A stretch of DNA of 64,000 nt. It comes from Harmonia axyridis. Taxonomy: Eukaryota > Arthropoda > Insecta > Coleoptera > Coccinellidae. Position numbers and translations under genes: made by a program. Of this stretch, positions 55,062 through 64,000 are shown piece after piece (position 1 is the stretch's first letter; every line of letters starts with the position of its first letter). The DNA lies in NCBI RefSeq assembly GCF_914767665.1, contig NC_059502.1:34862812-34926811 (forward strand), read 5' to 3'. The notes below the pieces were generated by a model. That model was not told the origin of the DNA. It made no database searches and saw only the letters and a list, made by a program, of their open reading frames with translations.

Positions 55062-55460
55062 TATGCCGTCCCAGCGTACAAACCATACCAAATAGTCAAT
55101 TTTGATGGATATAATGGCGATTCCTCAACGTTATTGACGAAACCATTCAACCAGAAATGAACTTCATCACTAATCACAATTCTTCGGTGAAAATGCTCAT
55201 CTTCCAGTTTAGCCCAAACATATTCGACGTAAACGATCGTCATTTGGCTTTAATTCGTGCAGGAGCTGTTTTCTATAAGCACGTAAACCATGATCCTTAC
55301 GTAAAATATTGCACGTAGTCGAAGGACGAAGGCCAACAAGTTGAGAACGGCGACGTATCGACATTTCGACTTCTACTTCAACAGTTCTTACTACAACAGC
55401 AATATTCTATTCGGTACGCACATTTCTCTGTCTTGTTGGCGGTTTTGAATCGAGAGGAGT
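55062..55460 (-). pseudogene. Mariner-like transposase fragment (first catalytic block)
   Basis: Minus strand: MSIRRRSQLVGLRPSTTCNI, LRKDHGLRAYRKQLLHELKP, then (next frame) RRIVISDEVHFWLNGFVNN and SPLYPSKLTIWYGLYAG. These are the second HTH and the region around the first catalytic Asp (SDEVHF). It ends abruptly at the border with the LINE piece. At least one frameshift. Confidence 0.75.
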
Positions 55461-57018
55461 CAAATTAGTGCTCCATGAACTTCGGAAACAATATACCCAA
55501 TTTGCAGCCCTAACAGAAGTCTACCAAGTCCGAAGAATGAAAAAAAACAATATTGGGTAATCGAAATTTTTTACCAAGATATGAAAAGATTCAAGCGCAT
55601 TTTTGAAAAATTTTGATAATAACATAAGGGAAATATTCATAAACAAAAAACAACAATTTGAAACCTTTACAAAATTCATTTTATGGGCAATTGTAGCAAT
55701 TTTTTATGTAGAATTCAATGACGTTAATCGAATTTTCATTAAACTTATATTCAATGAGATGTCACTATAAACTTTTTTTGGAAATCGGACACCCCGAATA
55801 TTTCTATATATTTCTATATCTATAGATTATTAAATTATACAATTCTAAAAATATGGCATACTTGATATTTCATGATGTCATGTTCGAGATATTGAATTTT
55901 CAAATTATATCTCTGGGATAAGTAGGTTTCGGTATGTGCGGCGATGAAAATGAAATATCTAATTTTCCCTAAAACACTCCAGGCTTTTATTCGAATACGT
56001 TCATCTCCACCGAACTGTTCCACTGAGTGTTAAGAAATTGCACTATAAATACATGTTTTTTTCATTCTGTATAAATAAGCTATCATCAATTTTGGAAAAC
56101 TTTTCAGCAGTTTGTTTTAATACCAAAGAATTTATCTTCAATTTGGCGAAGAAACTTCCCCTTCAAAAGTTTCCAACTTGCAAAATTTAATCTCGATCGA
56201 ATTCATAGTTTTGCAATTAGGTAGAGGTTAATAAAATTAAAAAGGCTATACTTACGGCACCCCATCGGATTTTACTGATTTATAAACTAACCGCGGCCCG
56301 GGATCATTACCTTTCCTGAAAATTACAAGTTCTTTCATTTGGTAGTTAACATGTTTATACGGTCAGCCGGAGATAATTAAATTTTACCCAGGATTCGTCT
56401 TCATTGAGTCTAATCCTATCGTTTGAAACCATCATCAGCTCAAAATTGAAAAATTACATCGTGACAACACGAGAGAGCGATTTTTCAGAGAACGAGTGCT
56501 CAAGAACAAAAAGAAAACATTACTTAGATTATTAAGTGAATTTCCTATCATATACCTAACTAGCGTCACTCCATACCTCCAGTTATAGATTCTATGTGAA
56601 CTCATGAATTCACCACGCAATAATACAGTAAAAACATTAAATATTGACAATTATTTTTTTTTGAGATCTATCGATTTTGAAGAAAATATTCGATTGTTGG
56701 GTGCGGGGAGTCTAGAATCTAGAATGATAAAATGTTTCGTTATCACCCGAAATGACTCATTCACTGAGACTGAGTTATAAATAACCTGTATGAACATCGC
56801 TCGTCTTCCCGTATTTATGGTGTGACAATTGTAAACAATCAATATTAATATGCATGACGCAATGTTAGGCCCTTTTGCTAACTCCATTGCAACTTTTCTT
56901 TTCGCACTTTTCAATTTAAATTGTTTTTCGTGGAATGCTATTTATTTGGAGAGTGAAAAGTGCAAAATTACACAGTAGTTTTTGGCGCAACAGAACGTAG
57001 GATACCGTGGTTTGACTT
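55461..57018. other. Non-coding with one dispersed repeat
   Basis: 56018-56140 matches 9707-9830. A frame at 56651-56914 (minus) lacks coding character. Nothing else recognised. Confidence 0.4.
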
Positions 57019-57715
57019 CAATGGCATAGGAATGGGGGTACTAGGGGTAATTACCTCCTCCCGAAGATTTCCAAAATATGAAATTTCAGAATTCTCGCAA
57101 AGACTAAGAACGCAATTATTTTTTTTTTTTTAAATCAACTTGTCAGTAAGAAATCGGACCCTTTTACAGCTTATGAGTTTATTATCGCTTTCAAGATAAA
57201 CGTCTGTGTCTGAGGTTTATCATTTTCCTTTATCTGTCTGCTTTGTCCACTCATTTGCCATTTTCCATTTGTGATTTCGTCATCCACACCCGTACATTTA
57301 CCTGTTGTTTTCGGTTTCTTGTATCATTCTCGTTACAAAATTTCAATACTGAGTACCTAATTCGGATAAAACATTTTTCTGGGCTGTGTTATTGTGTTTC
57401 ATTCAAATTGCAATTTATTTGTGAAGATGTCAGTTTCAAATTGACCATATCTTCCTACACGGTGTATGAATGTAAATGACAGATTTCTCGGATCATTTTG
57501 AGAAAAGAAATACTATAACATGAGTCCGCAAACGCTATGTTTTTGAGATATAGGTGTTAAAGTTCAAGTTTTTTTCTAATAGCACCTTCTCTTCACAAGA
57601 TACTCAATAACTTGAATTGGCATAGATATTCCAATTCCAAGTTTTCGTCATGTTATATGCTAATTTTGAATTCAAATCTACAGAGTGATATTTTTCCTGG
57701 AAGGGTGCCCTTTTT
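57019..57715. mobile_element. Truncated hAT-like element carrying family B sequence
   Basis: Begins CAATGGCATAGGAATGGGGG, the diverged counterpart of the 7828 end. It continues with the block shared with 49880-50400 (CAGAATTCTCGCAAAGA, GCTTATGAGTTTATTATCGC), then family B (57461-57710, CTACAGAGTGATATTTTTCC). No right end or target duplication found. Confidence 0.55.
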
Positions 57716-58093
57716 GACACTCTTTGGTTCAAACTTCATAATCAATCCTCTTTTTCTCACATTATAGATATGAGTGAACAGTTATTAATGATGGACTTTC
57801 AAACTGAATTTTCTTTAAGAAAAATCGAAAACATCGTGTAGTTAGCACCCCAGCCGAATGCGGTATTTTTATAGCAGTATCATTGAGGTATAAACGAAAT
57901 TTTGGTGTTACATCGCGAAATATTGTGTTCCTGAGAATATCACATTAATGCACGAATAAGGCAGATTGTTACTCGAGAGAGCCTAATTTCTTATGAAATC
58001 ACAATCAAAATCATACAAGCAGATCGCGAGATATGATGGAAATATCGAGAATTTATCATTTTCGTATTCTTAGTCGTAGATACGCTATTATAA
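57716..58093. other. Non-coding, nothing recognised
   Basis: No supported feature. Confidence 0.35.
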
Positions 58094-58205
58094 TATAATA
58101 ATAATAATTTATTGATTCCATTGGACCCAATGTTGGGTATAGGACAAAATTTACAATATTGCTAAATAATTTATTCTGAAACAAGTTGCAGAATGGGCCC
58201 CTATT
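58094..58205 (-). mobile_element. Short LINE 3' end
   Basis: (AATAAT)n then TTTATTGATTCCATTGGACC; on the minus strand this is an AATCAATAAAT(TAT)n terminus, as in the other CR1-group tails here. Only about 100 bp, no coding part. Confidence 0.4.
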
Positions 58206-58877
58206 CCAACACGAATGCGAAATTCGAATGTTGGAATTGCCTTCTGCAACGAGTATTAGACGATATTTTCTCTATTTCAGTCAAGTTTTGAGAAATATTA
58301 AAGAAATTCAATGAAAAATTCAGATTATATATCCTAGTAGTGACTTGTATTGTATCTTTGGCAGTTGGTGTGACTGTTACGAAAATTGATAGATTACGGA
58401 ATTTGAATATGAATAGAACGTTTCGAATTTGAAATAATTTACAATTACGCATTGAATTCGTGAATTATGTCTGACGAAATCGATTAACCATCACCAGAAT
58501 TGAGAGAAATTGAGAATAATGTTGCAAATCATTTCACTATATCCACATTATATTAGGTATAATGACAATTATTCTCGTTTGTTGAAATTTGATTGGAAGG
58601 ATTGGAAGTGAGTATAGGCCACAAAACGAAAAATATAACTGAAAAGGATGCTGTAATGAGTTCATTTCAGCACTATTTTTAGAACTGTAATGAACTCATT
58701 ACGATACTGAAATAGAGAATGAAATTCACATAACTTGTTAAAAGCAGATTTCTTGTCTCTTACATATAATAAGCTTTAATATATAAATATAGAAGGCACA
58801 GTCAGTGGAATATTATATGGAAAATATTAATTTTCCATAGAATCCCTTTTGACTCAATCTGAACCATAGACATACAA
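58206..58877. other. AT-rich non-coding, nothing recognised
   Basis: No supported feature. Confidence 0.4.
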
Positions 58878-59512
58878 GTTGTACCTAAATTGGAGGTACA
58901 AAGGAAAATGAGCGATTCCCCAATTCTAAGAGAAAAAGTCCTATAATTAGATGGGTCTGCAATCGCTTTGTTTTCGAGATACAGGGTGTTTCTTGAAGTC
59001 GTACTTTTTTTGTTATGATTATACCAGTTCATCGAATCTTCATTAATCTTCGATACAGATTGGGTAAATAAGTCTGAAAACTGATAATTTATTTATTCGT
59101 CACAGCTTACTAACTAGATTTTTATAATAATTTGTATTTTCCTTACTAGATAATTTTTTTAAATTATTTTTCTCGAAAAACCAAAAATGTGGTACTGGAC
59201 CGAAGGTTCTTTTCACGAAAAAGTTTTTGAGGTAAGAAGCTGGCTTTGTTCCAGAAAAAAAATCACACTGTAGATTTGCATTCAAAATTATCATATCTCA
59301 TGATGAAAACTTCAAATTGTAAAATTCATGCCAAATTTAAGTAAATATCTTCTATAAGTTGTAAAGGGAAGGTGCTTTGAGAAAAATCGAACTTCAACAC
59401 CCTATATTCTGTAAACAAAGTTTGCAGGCCCATGTGTTAGAACTTTTTTTTCTTTAGATGATCCGAGGAATCTGAAATTTTCATTTCTACCTCCAATTCA
59501 TGAACACCCTGC
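58878..59512. mobile_element. Family B repeat module, complete copy
   Basis: Left AAGTTGTACCTAAATTGGAG, right CCTCCAATTCATGAACACCC / TG, inverse to each other. Internal ATACAGGGTGTTTCTTGAAG and TGTAGATTTGCATTCAAAAT blocks as in the 7986-8684 copy, same orientation. Non-coding. Confidence 0.7.
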
Positions 59513-60043
59513 ATAATAACATGATCTGGCCAAGAAATTTTTATGATTCACATTTCAAAAACACAGATTTATATTATAACTTCAAAACTAATTGCAATAA
59601 AAAACAAATGATTACACAATTGGATTCTGCTCTAAAAAGTACCAATCAATTTTTTTTTAACTCAAAGGGATTCTCAGATCTCCTCGGTACAAATAATTCG
59701 GGACACCTAATACTTTTATGAAATACGGAACATACATTGAATAATTTATCAATAGTGTCTAAAGCATACTATTGTACCAAAGTGACTAACAGCTATTGAT
59801 GTTAAAATTTGTATGAAATTATCTGCCGATCTCATAATTATTTATACAAATTTATACCGGCGCGGTGTCTAACGACATACGCTTGTAACGTCATAGAACT
59901 GCTTTGGAAGAATCCTGGAACTGTTGTTCATTCGGGAACAGATGATTTGGAATTTGGAACTGTTTGAAATGTTCTCCAATCCGACAAGGAGATCGATAGG
60001 ATTTGACGAATATAGGCTATGCCGGTATCGTTGTGACATTCGA
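59513..60043. other. Upstream flank of the cell wall hydrolase gene
   Basis: Part of this is a 73-codon AT-rich frame (59500-59721) that is not convincing. The stretch 59850-60043 is GC-richer and unique, and probably holds promoter sequence. Confidence 0.35.
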
Positions 60044-60053
60044 GTGATTTCCC
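60044..60053 (-). promoter_or_regulatory. NF-kB-like site upstream of the hydrolase TATA box
   Basis: The minus strand reads GGGAAATCAC about 18 bp upstream of the TATA box. It resembles the GGGAAA-starting kB sites of insect immune genes, but the 3' half is not ideal. One weak match could be chance. Confidence 0.2.
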
Positions 60054-60070
60054 GCTTTTCGTCATCAGAA

Positions 60071-60082
60071 ATATATAAAAGG
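60071..60082 (+). promoter_or_regulatory. TATA box of the cell wall hydrolase gene
   Basis: ATATATAAAAGG is a strong TATA box. An initiator-like TTCATTG lies about 30 bp downstream (60101), which would start a short non-coding first exon. Confidence 0.65.
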
Positions 60083-60101
60083 CTGAGACGCTAATTCTGA
60101 T

Positions 60102-60174
60102 TCATTGTTTCCATCGACTTCCAGTGTTCGTGAATTGAAACAAACATTGTAGTGACTTCTCATCAGTAAATCAT
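60102..60174 (+). other. 5' non-coding exon of the hydrolase gene
   Basis: Runs from the predicted start to a donor GTAAGA at 60175. The matching acceptor (TTTTTTTCTTTCAG) ends at 60462, six bases before the start codon. This removes a 288-bp intron from the 5' UTR. Confidence 0.5.
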
Positions 60175-60468
60175 GTAAGAATAATATTACTTCAGTTTGA
60201 AAGATTTTGCTGGAATATTATGTATTGGCATTTTGAAGATTTGGAAAATCTATTGCTATTAAGTTTGGATCAGACGTTGTTTTTCATCAAAACGAAAGCT
60301 ATTTACGATATTCATATTGATTCATTCAAATGTATTTCCAATTGGAATGTTCTCATTTATCAAAGAAATGAACGGAACTCTTTTATATTTTGAAATTCAA
60401 TTTTTCTCTAATTTGGTTCTTCTGCAAGTGTGTAAAAAACTAATCCAATTTTTTTCTTTCAGTTCAAA

Positions 60469-61304
60469 ATGAGTGACCGAGATATTTTTGCCAAAACGAT
60501 CTATGCAGAGGCAAGAGGCGAAGGACCAGAAGGTTGGGAAGCAGCTGCCTGGGTCATTAAGAATAGAGCTCATGCAAACCGTCCACATTGGGGAGGTAGC
60601 AGTATAGGAAGAGTCTGTCGTCAACCTTACCAATTCGAGTGCTGGAATGGTCGCAATGACATTGAGATCGATGATCCTGCTTTGTACAATAGGATCAAGA
60701 GAGAGACTGATCGGTAAAAATGATTTTTCATTTAGTAGAAATTAAGTTAATGACTTATTCAACAATATGAAGGGGATGTAAGGAAGGGGCAATTTTTCAT
60801 CAAACGAAAATTGAGTATTTTCTACTATTTCTACCTTTATTTTTTAATTTCCTAAGAAGGAAAAATAATTATGGGGATTGAAAAGTTAAAGTTATTCGTT
60901 TTTATTGCACCACATGGTGATATCGATTGAAGATTACATGAGTAGAAAAATACTCAAATATGGATTAGTTAAAGAGATTTGAAATTTTAAACATCATTTT
61001 GACAACTAAATTTGAATAGTTTTTGCGGATAATTGAAAAAAATCATCAATGAAACTCATAATAATTAAATTTAAATTTGCCTAGATTCGCAGTAATAATC
61101 TAAAATGAGCTGAATTGCCCATTATAATATATTTACTGAATGCTTCTTTTTATTTTCAGTATTTATGATGAGCCAATGAGTCGTGATCGTACTGGGGGTT
61201 GTGACCACTACAATAATCCTCAAAAAGAAGGTTATCCTGATTGGACGAGAAACTGCAATCGCAAGATGGATGTTGGCAATCATGTATTCTACAAAGAAAA
61301 ATGA
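60469..61304 (+). CDS. cwh: SleB-type cell wall hydrolase of bacterial origin (ladybird cwh)
   Basis: Two coding exons, 60469-60713 and 61160-61304, joined by a 446-bp GT-AG intron, encode 129 aa. The whole protein is one Hydrolase_2 (SleB) domain: DIFAKTIYAEARGEGPEGWE with the predicted catalytic Glu at residue 14, AAAWVIKNRAHANRPHWGGS, VCRQPYQFECWN, then TGGCDHYNNPQKEGYPDW and VGNHVFYKEK. In bacteria this family cleaves peptidoglycan (spore-cortex lytic transglycosylase type). In animals I know it only as a horizontal acquisition of ladybird beetles, where an antibacterial role is proposed. There is no N-terminal signal peptide: the start at 60469 is the only Met before the conserved YAEARGE. 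Secretion is therefore unexplained. The introns, TATA box, poly(A) signal and beetle flanks rule out bacterial contamination. All core motifs look intact. Confidence 0.92.
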
Positions 61305-61407
61305 ATAGTTGTATGATTTATCTGTTCTATGTAGACTAGCTTCTTTCACAAATTCTTGATTATTATTAGTTTTTCATAACTATACTGAAAGTATAGTGTA
61401 TATTGAC

Positions 61408-61413
61408 AATAAA
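61408..61413 (+). terminator. Poly(A) signal of the hydrolase gene
   Basis: AATAAA 104 bp after the stop codon, followed by the GT-rich ATGTGTTTAA, a normal animal 3' end. Confidence 0.65.
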
Positions 61414-61710
61414 ATGTGTTTAACTTGAGATGAAATTTATTGAACCCTATACCAAATATCAGTTGGATAACAAAGATGTGATTTACTTTGCTTGATGGAA
61501 AGAATGAAATTTGTTAATAGAAGTTGAAGTGGGACTTTTTGTGTTGGGACTGAATGCTGGAGACACTTATAATGAATTGATGTCCAAGTTTTCAAAAAAT
61601 GGACTAGCAATGCAGATTTATTTCGATGGTAATTCTTTGATTTTTTTTAAGTGAACTATTAAGATAAAGAATCAAGTAAGAGGGTTCCGTTGCCATGCGA
61701 CCTAATGGTC

Positions 61711-61812
61711 TATTGTGACTATTCAATCAAAGCTACTCACACAATTAGGTTAGGTTAGGTTAGGTAATGCTCTATTGTGACTATTCAATCAAAGCTACTC
61801 ACACAATTAGGT
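61711..61812. repeat. Direct repeat split by an interstitial (TTAGG)n tract
   Basis: CTATTGTGACTATTCAATCA / AAGCTACTCACACAATTAGG occurs twice (from about 61711 and about 61772). Between them are four TTAGG units (61745-61764), the canonical arthropod telomere repeat. Confidence 0.75.
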
Positions 61813-61949
61813 GATCTATAATTCACCTTCCAGTTCTAGATTTTTAATGAACTCCATTATCTGGGATGGTACTCCAAAGAAGCTACTTCCTCAATTCTAT
61901 GAGTTTCTTGTCCAAAGCAGATTTTCGTACTCTCCCCACAGAATCTGCA

Positions 61950-62610
61950 GTCGTTATTTTTTGCTAGACCCATCCTCATGAGGTGTTTACTGAGGCGACA
62001 ATGTTCAGAGAAGAATCCAGTGAGAAGGTGTTGTATATTCTTGCTAAGATCCAGAAACTTCTTAGATCTCGCAGTGTCAACGTTTCGAAGAAAATTTTTG
62101 GAATGATCCTATCCAGTAAGCTTCCGCCAGAGTGTTTCTCTTTTGGGTTTTCCCTGAAACTCTTCCTTGTAGGTACATTTGCCTACCACAGAAAGGTTCC
62201 AGGACAATGAAAGGAGTTTGTGCTGCTTTTCTAGCAAGTTTGTTGGCCTCCTCATCCAATTTAATTATCAGACTAAAGAGAACTTGTAATTCTTGGATTT
62301 TTCATTGAGTCTTAGGCAATCCAATACCAATATCGATGCTGATATGTGAGCTCAGTGCTTTAATTATAGCTTATCAGAATGTATCGCTATATCATATTTC
62401 TGATAATTTTTTGCTAGGTTAATTTTTACACATCTTTCTATTGCATTGCGAGTATCCCTACCTGAAAGACACTTAGACAGCGGCCAAAGGATAGCGAGCA
62501 CTTGGTGCCAGTCCCGAATACTCCAGTGCCAATTCCCGTCATGGTTTAAGTACCATCTGTGTACCACTGAATTTTTTTTGAGAACTGGGATTGTGTAACT
62601 CTTTCTCAAT
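61950..62610 (-). pseudogene. LINE RNase H and zinc-knuckle fragment
   Basis: KKIQWYTDGT, a stop, TMTGIGTGVFGTGTKCSLSF, then SVFQVGILAMQ. This is the RNase H start with the first catalytic Asp (YTDG) kept and the second acidic residue (normally QAEI) changed to Gly. Further on come KRETLWRKLTG and LSKHLMRMGLAKNNDCRFCG, the C-terminal Cys knuckle. Many stops. Confidence 0.65.
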
Positions 62611-62664
62611 CTTCTTTTCTACTTAATATCGTAGTGAAGGTTTTCTTGATGCTAATTTTCTTTA

Positions 62665-63130
62665 TCATCTCGTCGCTGGGATGGTATCATCTCCGCTCAC
62701 CACCACCAACTTAGTTCTCTCCCAAGAATTTAGTTTCGGCACTGACTTCTTGTACCAGCCTAATGAGTCTTGGGATCCACAATCAACCAATATCATTCCA
62801 CAACGGAAATGAACCCCAGTGAAGTAGATACCCCTCTACGTACTGCCGCACATCTCTTTTACCAGGATGTGCTCTAGGAATGACAGCTGCTCGGCTTCCA
62901 GAATTACCCTTTGGTAGTCCTTGGCTATAAAGCCTATTCGAGACCCTTTCTTTGCCTTGACAGCAGCTGCATATCCTATGGCTTGCCTGGTTTTTGCAGC
63001 CGTCGTCTTCAGCATCTTTAATTGATGCCGTTTCGAAGGCGTGATATGCTCCGGATCCCTTTTTCCTTTCCAATTGCTTTTAAGTGTTACCTTCGGGGTG
63101 GAGTGCCTCATCCCTGATGGATGAGTCACA
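62665..63130 (-). pseudogene. DUF4780-like LINE ORF1 fragment
   Basis: AAKTRQAIGYAAAVKAKKGS then RIGFIAKDYQRVILEAEQLS, a frame change, TSLGFISVVE, a stop, YWLIVDPKTH, another break, and WYKKSVPKLNSWERTKLVVV with SGDDTIPATR. The layout (AIV..YP...L...Q, W.L.......W....vP.L..W.....kvv.gd.iP) matches the DUF4780 domain common in arthropod retrotransposon ORF1 or gag-like proteins. Confidence 0.55.
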
Positions 63131-63590
63131 GTTGCTTCCGAACTCCTGCTTTCTTAGAGGGTCATCTCTGCTGCCCAGTTGTCCCAATACGGGCAACTCA
63201 AACGGCAGATGGTTTTCCCTTTTTCAAGGGGCCCGGGTGAAGAGGTGGAGTTCTTGTCCTTCTATTCCCCTGGGTTTAATTTTTCCTTGTGCGTTAGTCA
63301 TTTTTGGTCCCACGAGAAGCTAGGCTCATATAGGTCCACTTCTACAGAGCCCCGCATGCAGGAGTAAGGGATTTGGTACAATGGAATTTCCCTGCTGTAC
63401 CAATTAGGTTGAAACCATGATGAGGTTGTTCCCTCTCAGTCTGGGCAGTCAAGCCACTAGGCAGGGCCCTGCACCCGCGAAATACACGATTTGAAAAGAA
63501 ATGCTCCCGAAGGATAGATTATAGTTTTTGTGGTACAGCTTGAAGTGATGTTTACGCTGGCTAGCCCGATCCACCATCACTAATATCATA

Positions 63591-64000
63591 CACAAAGAGC
63601 CCGTGGAGGGCACGTTATGTCACAATGAGGTCACCCTACGTATGACGGTCAGAAAAAGATGGTATCCCAAACAAACTGAGCCTCTCCTCGTACGCTGGAT
63701 ATATGGCACCGAATGGAATCCTCGTAGCTCTACGCTGGAGTTGCTCTAGGGTTTCACGTTCTTGAACCAGCACAGGCGCCCATACTGGACCAGCTTACTC
63801 AAGGATGGGTCGAATATAAGTCGTGTAAATTAATCTGCAGGTATCCACTGTGCTCTGTGGATACCTGCAGATTAATTTACACGCCTTAGAGGAAATGATC
63901 TCTTGATTAGTATTAGCTCTCTTCGCTACACCATCAATGTGTCGGGACCAACTGAGGTCGTTGGATAGTGTATCGCCAGCAATAATTATGTTCTTTCTAC
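63591..64000 (-). pseudogene. CR1-like reverse-transcriptase C-terminal remnant
   Basis: In essentially one frame on the minus strand: NDLSWSRHIDGVAKRANTNQ, YTTYIRPILE, a stop, then ETLEQLQRRATRIPFGAIYP, AYEERLSLFGIPSFSDRHT, a stop, and GDLIV. The phrase 'LE.lQRRaTr......YeeRL..lglpSl..Rr..GDLI' is diagnostic of the post-RT region of CR1-type LINEs. Three or more stops. The element continues past the right edge. Confidence 0.75.
63822..63883. repeat. Near-perfect 29-bp-arm palindrome inside the CR1-like remnant
   Basis: GTGTAAATTAATCTGCAGGT plus ATCCACTG (63823-63850) pairs with CTGTGGATACC and GCAGATTAATTTACAC (63855-63882). There is one mismatch and a 4-nt loop. Flanking c/g at 63822/63883 also pair. 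Confidence 0.85.

Larger units (their letters stand above)
61813..63590 (-). mobile_element. Decayed LINE: 5' UTR, ORF1 and RNase H end joined by deletion
   Basis: Read on the minus strand: a GC-richer 5' region (63590-63330), an ORF1 start MTNAQGKIKPRG at about 63296, a DUF4780-like ORF1 part, then directly RNase H and a zinc-knuckle tail. Endonuclease and RT are missing, so a large internal deletion is implied. RNase H points to an R1/I/LOA-type lineage rather than the CR1 group. Confidence 0.65.

Noticed and set aside
56401..56450. Second hammerhead-like CTGATGA on the minus strand
   Set aside because: No GAAAC box or helix II in the right place.
59500..59721. 73-codon frame upstream of the hydrolase
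   Set aside because: Asn/Phe-rich, begins inside a repeat end, and no homologue is recognised.
1..64000. CRISPR arrays, bacterial operons, prophage
   Set aside because: No regularly spaced repeats; genes have spliceosomal introns. The only bacterial-type gene is spliced and embedded in insect DNA.
1..64000. Endogenous viral element
   Set aside because: No open frame resembles a viral polymerase, capsid or glycoprotein; all RT and DDE signals fit non-LTR LINEs and DNA transposons.

Overview
The window is nuclear DNA from an insect, most likely a ladybird beetle (Coccinellidae). This is an inference. It rests on AT-rich sequence with spliced genes, dense mariner/Tc1, hAT-like and CR1/Jockey-type elements, a (TTAGG)n tract, and above all an intron-containing copy of a bacterial SleB-type cell wall hydrolase. 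I know that gene family (cwh) as a horizontal acquisition of ladybird beetles. Only three host genes are convincing: a Pin1-type prolyl isomerase (38256-38927, +, three exons), the mismatch-repair ATPase MSH6 (41660-45725, -, two exons) and the cell wall hydrolase (60469-61304, +, two coding exons plus a 5' non-coding exon behind a TATA box).

Layout. 1-18 kb is gene-poor: three copies of one terminal-inverted-repeat family (1-840, 2753-3807, 17247-17853), a TA-flanked palindromic element (4980-5633), LINE fragments, a hAT-like element with an 8-bp target duplication (7828-9153), tandem duplications near 13 kb, and GC-richer islands at 2.2 and 16.5 kb. 18-26 kb holds mariner-type transposase remnants and a nearly full-length two-ORF LINE on the minus strand (about 19149-23800) with one premature stop in ORF2 and one homopolymer frameshift in ORF1. 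26-37 kb has palindromic elements, a complete Tc1 element (32688-34196) disabled only by three in-frame stops, and an element with CAAGT-type subterminal repeats. 38-46 kb is the conserved gene block (Pin1, MSH6).

46-60 kb is again transposon-rich: a deletion-derivative mariner abutting a palindromic element and sharing its TA, a hAT-like element with perfect 8-bp duplications, two LINE pieces and tRNA-derived short repeats. 60-61.4 kb is the cell wall hydrolase gene. 61.7-64 kb is decayed LINE sequence: an RNase H piece, a DUF4780-like ORF1 and a CR1-like RT end.

How the parts relate. The three host genes have unrelated jobs (phospho-dependent prolyl isomerisation, DNA mismatch repair, presumed antibacterial peptidoglycan cleavage), and nothing suggests co-regulation. 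The rest is mostly mobile DNA, much of it non-autonomous. Several DNA-transposon families share TA-flanked CAGGGTG-like ends, consistent with mobilisation by related mariner/Tc1 transposases. Two lone exon-like segments (5793-5876 and 27513-27590) have matching phases and could belong to a large-intron gene that I do not recognise.
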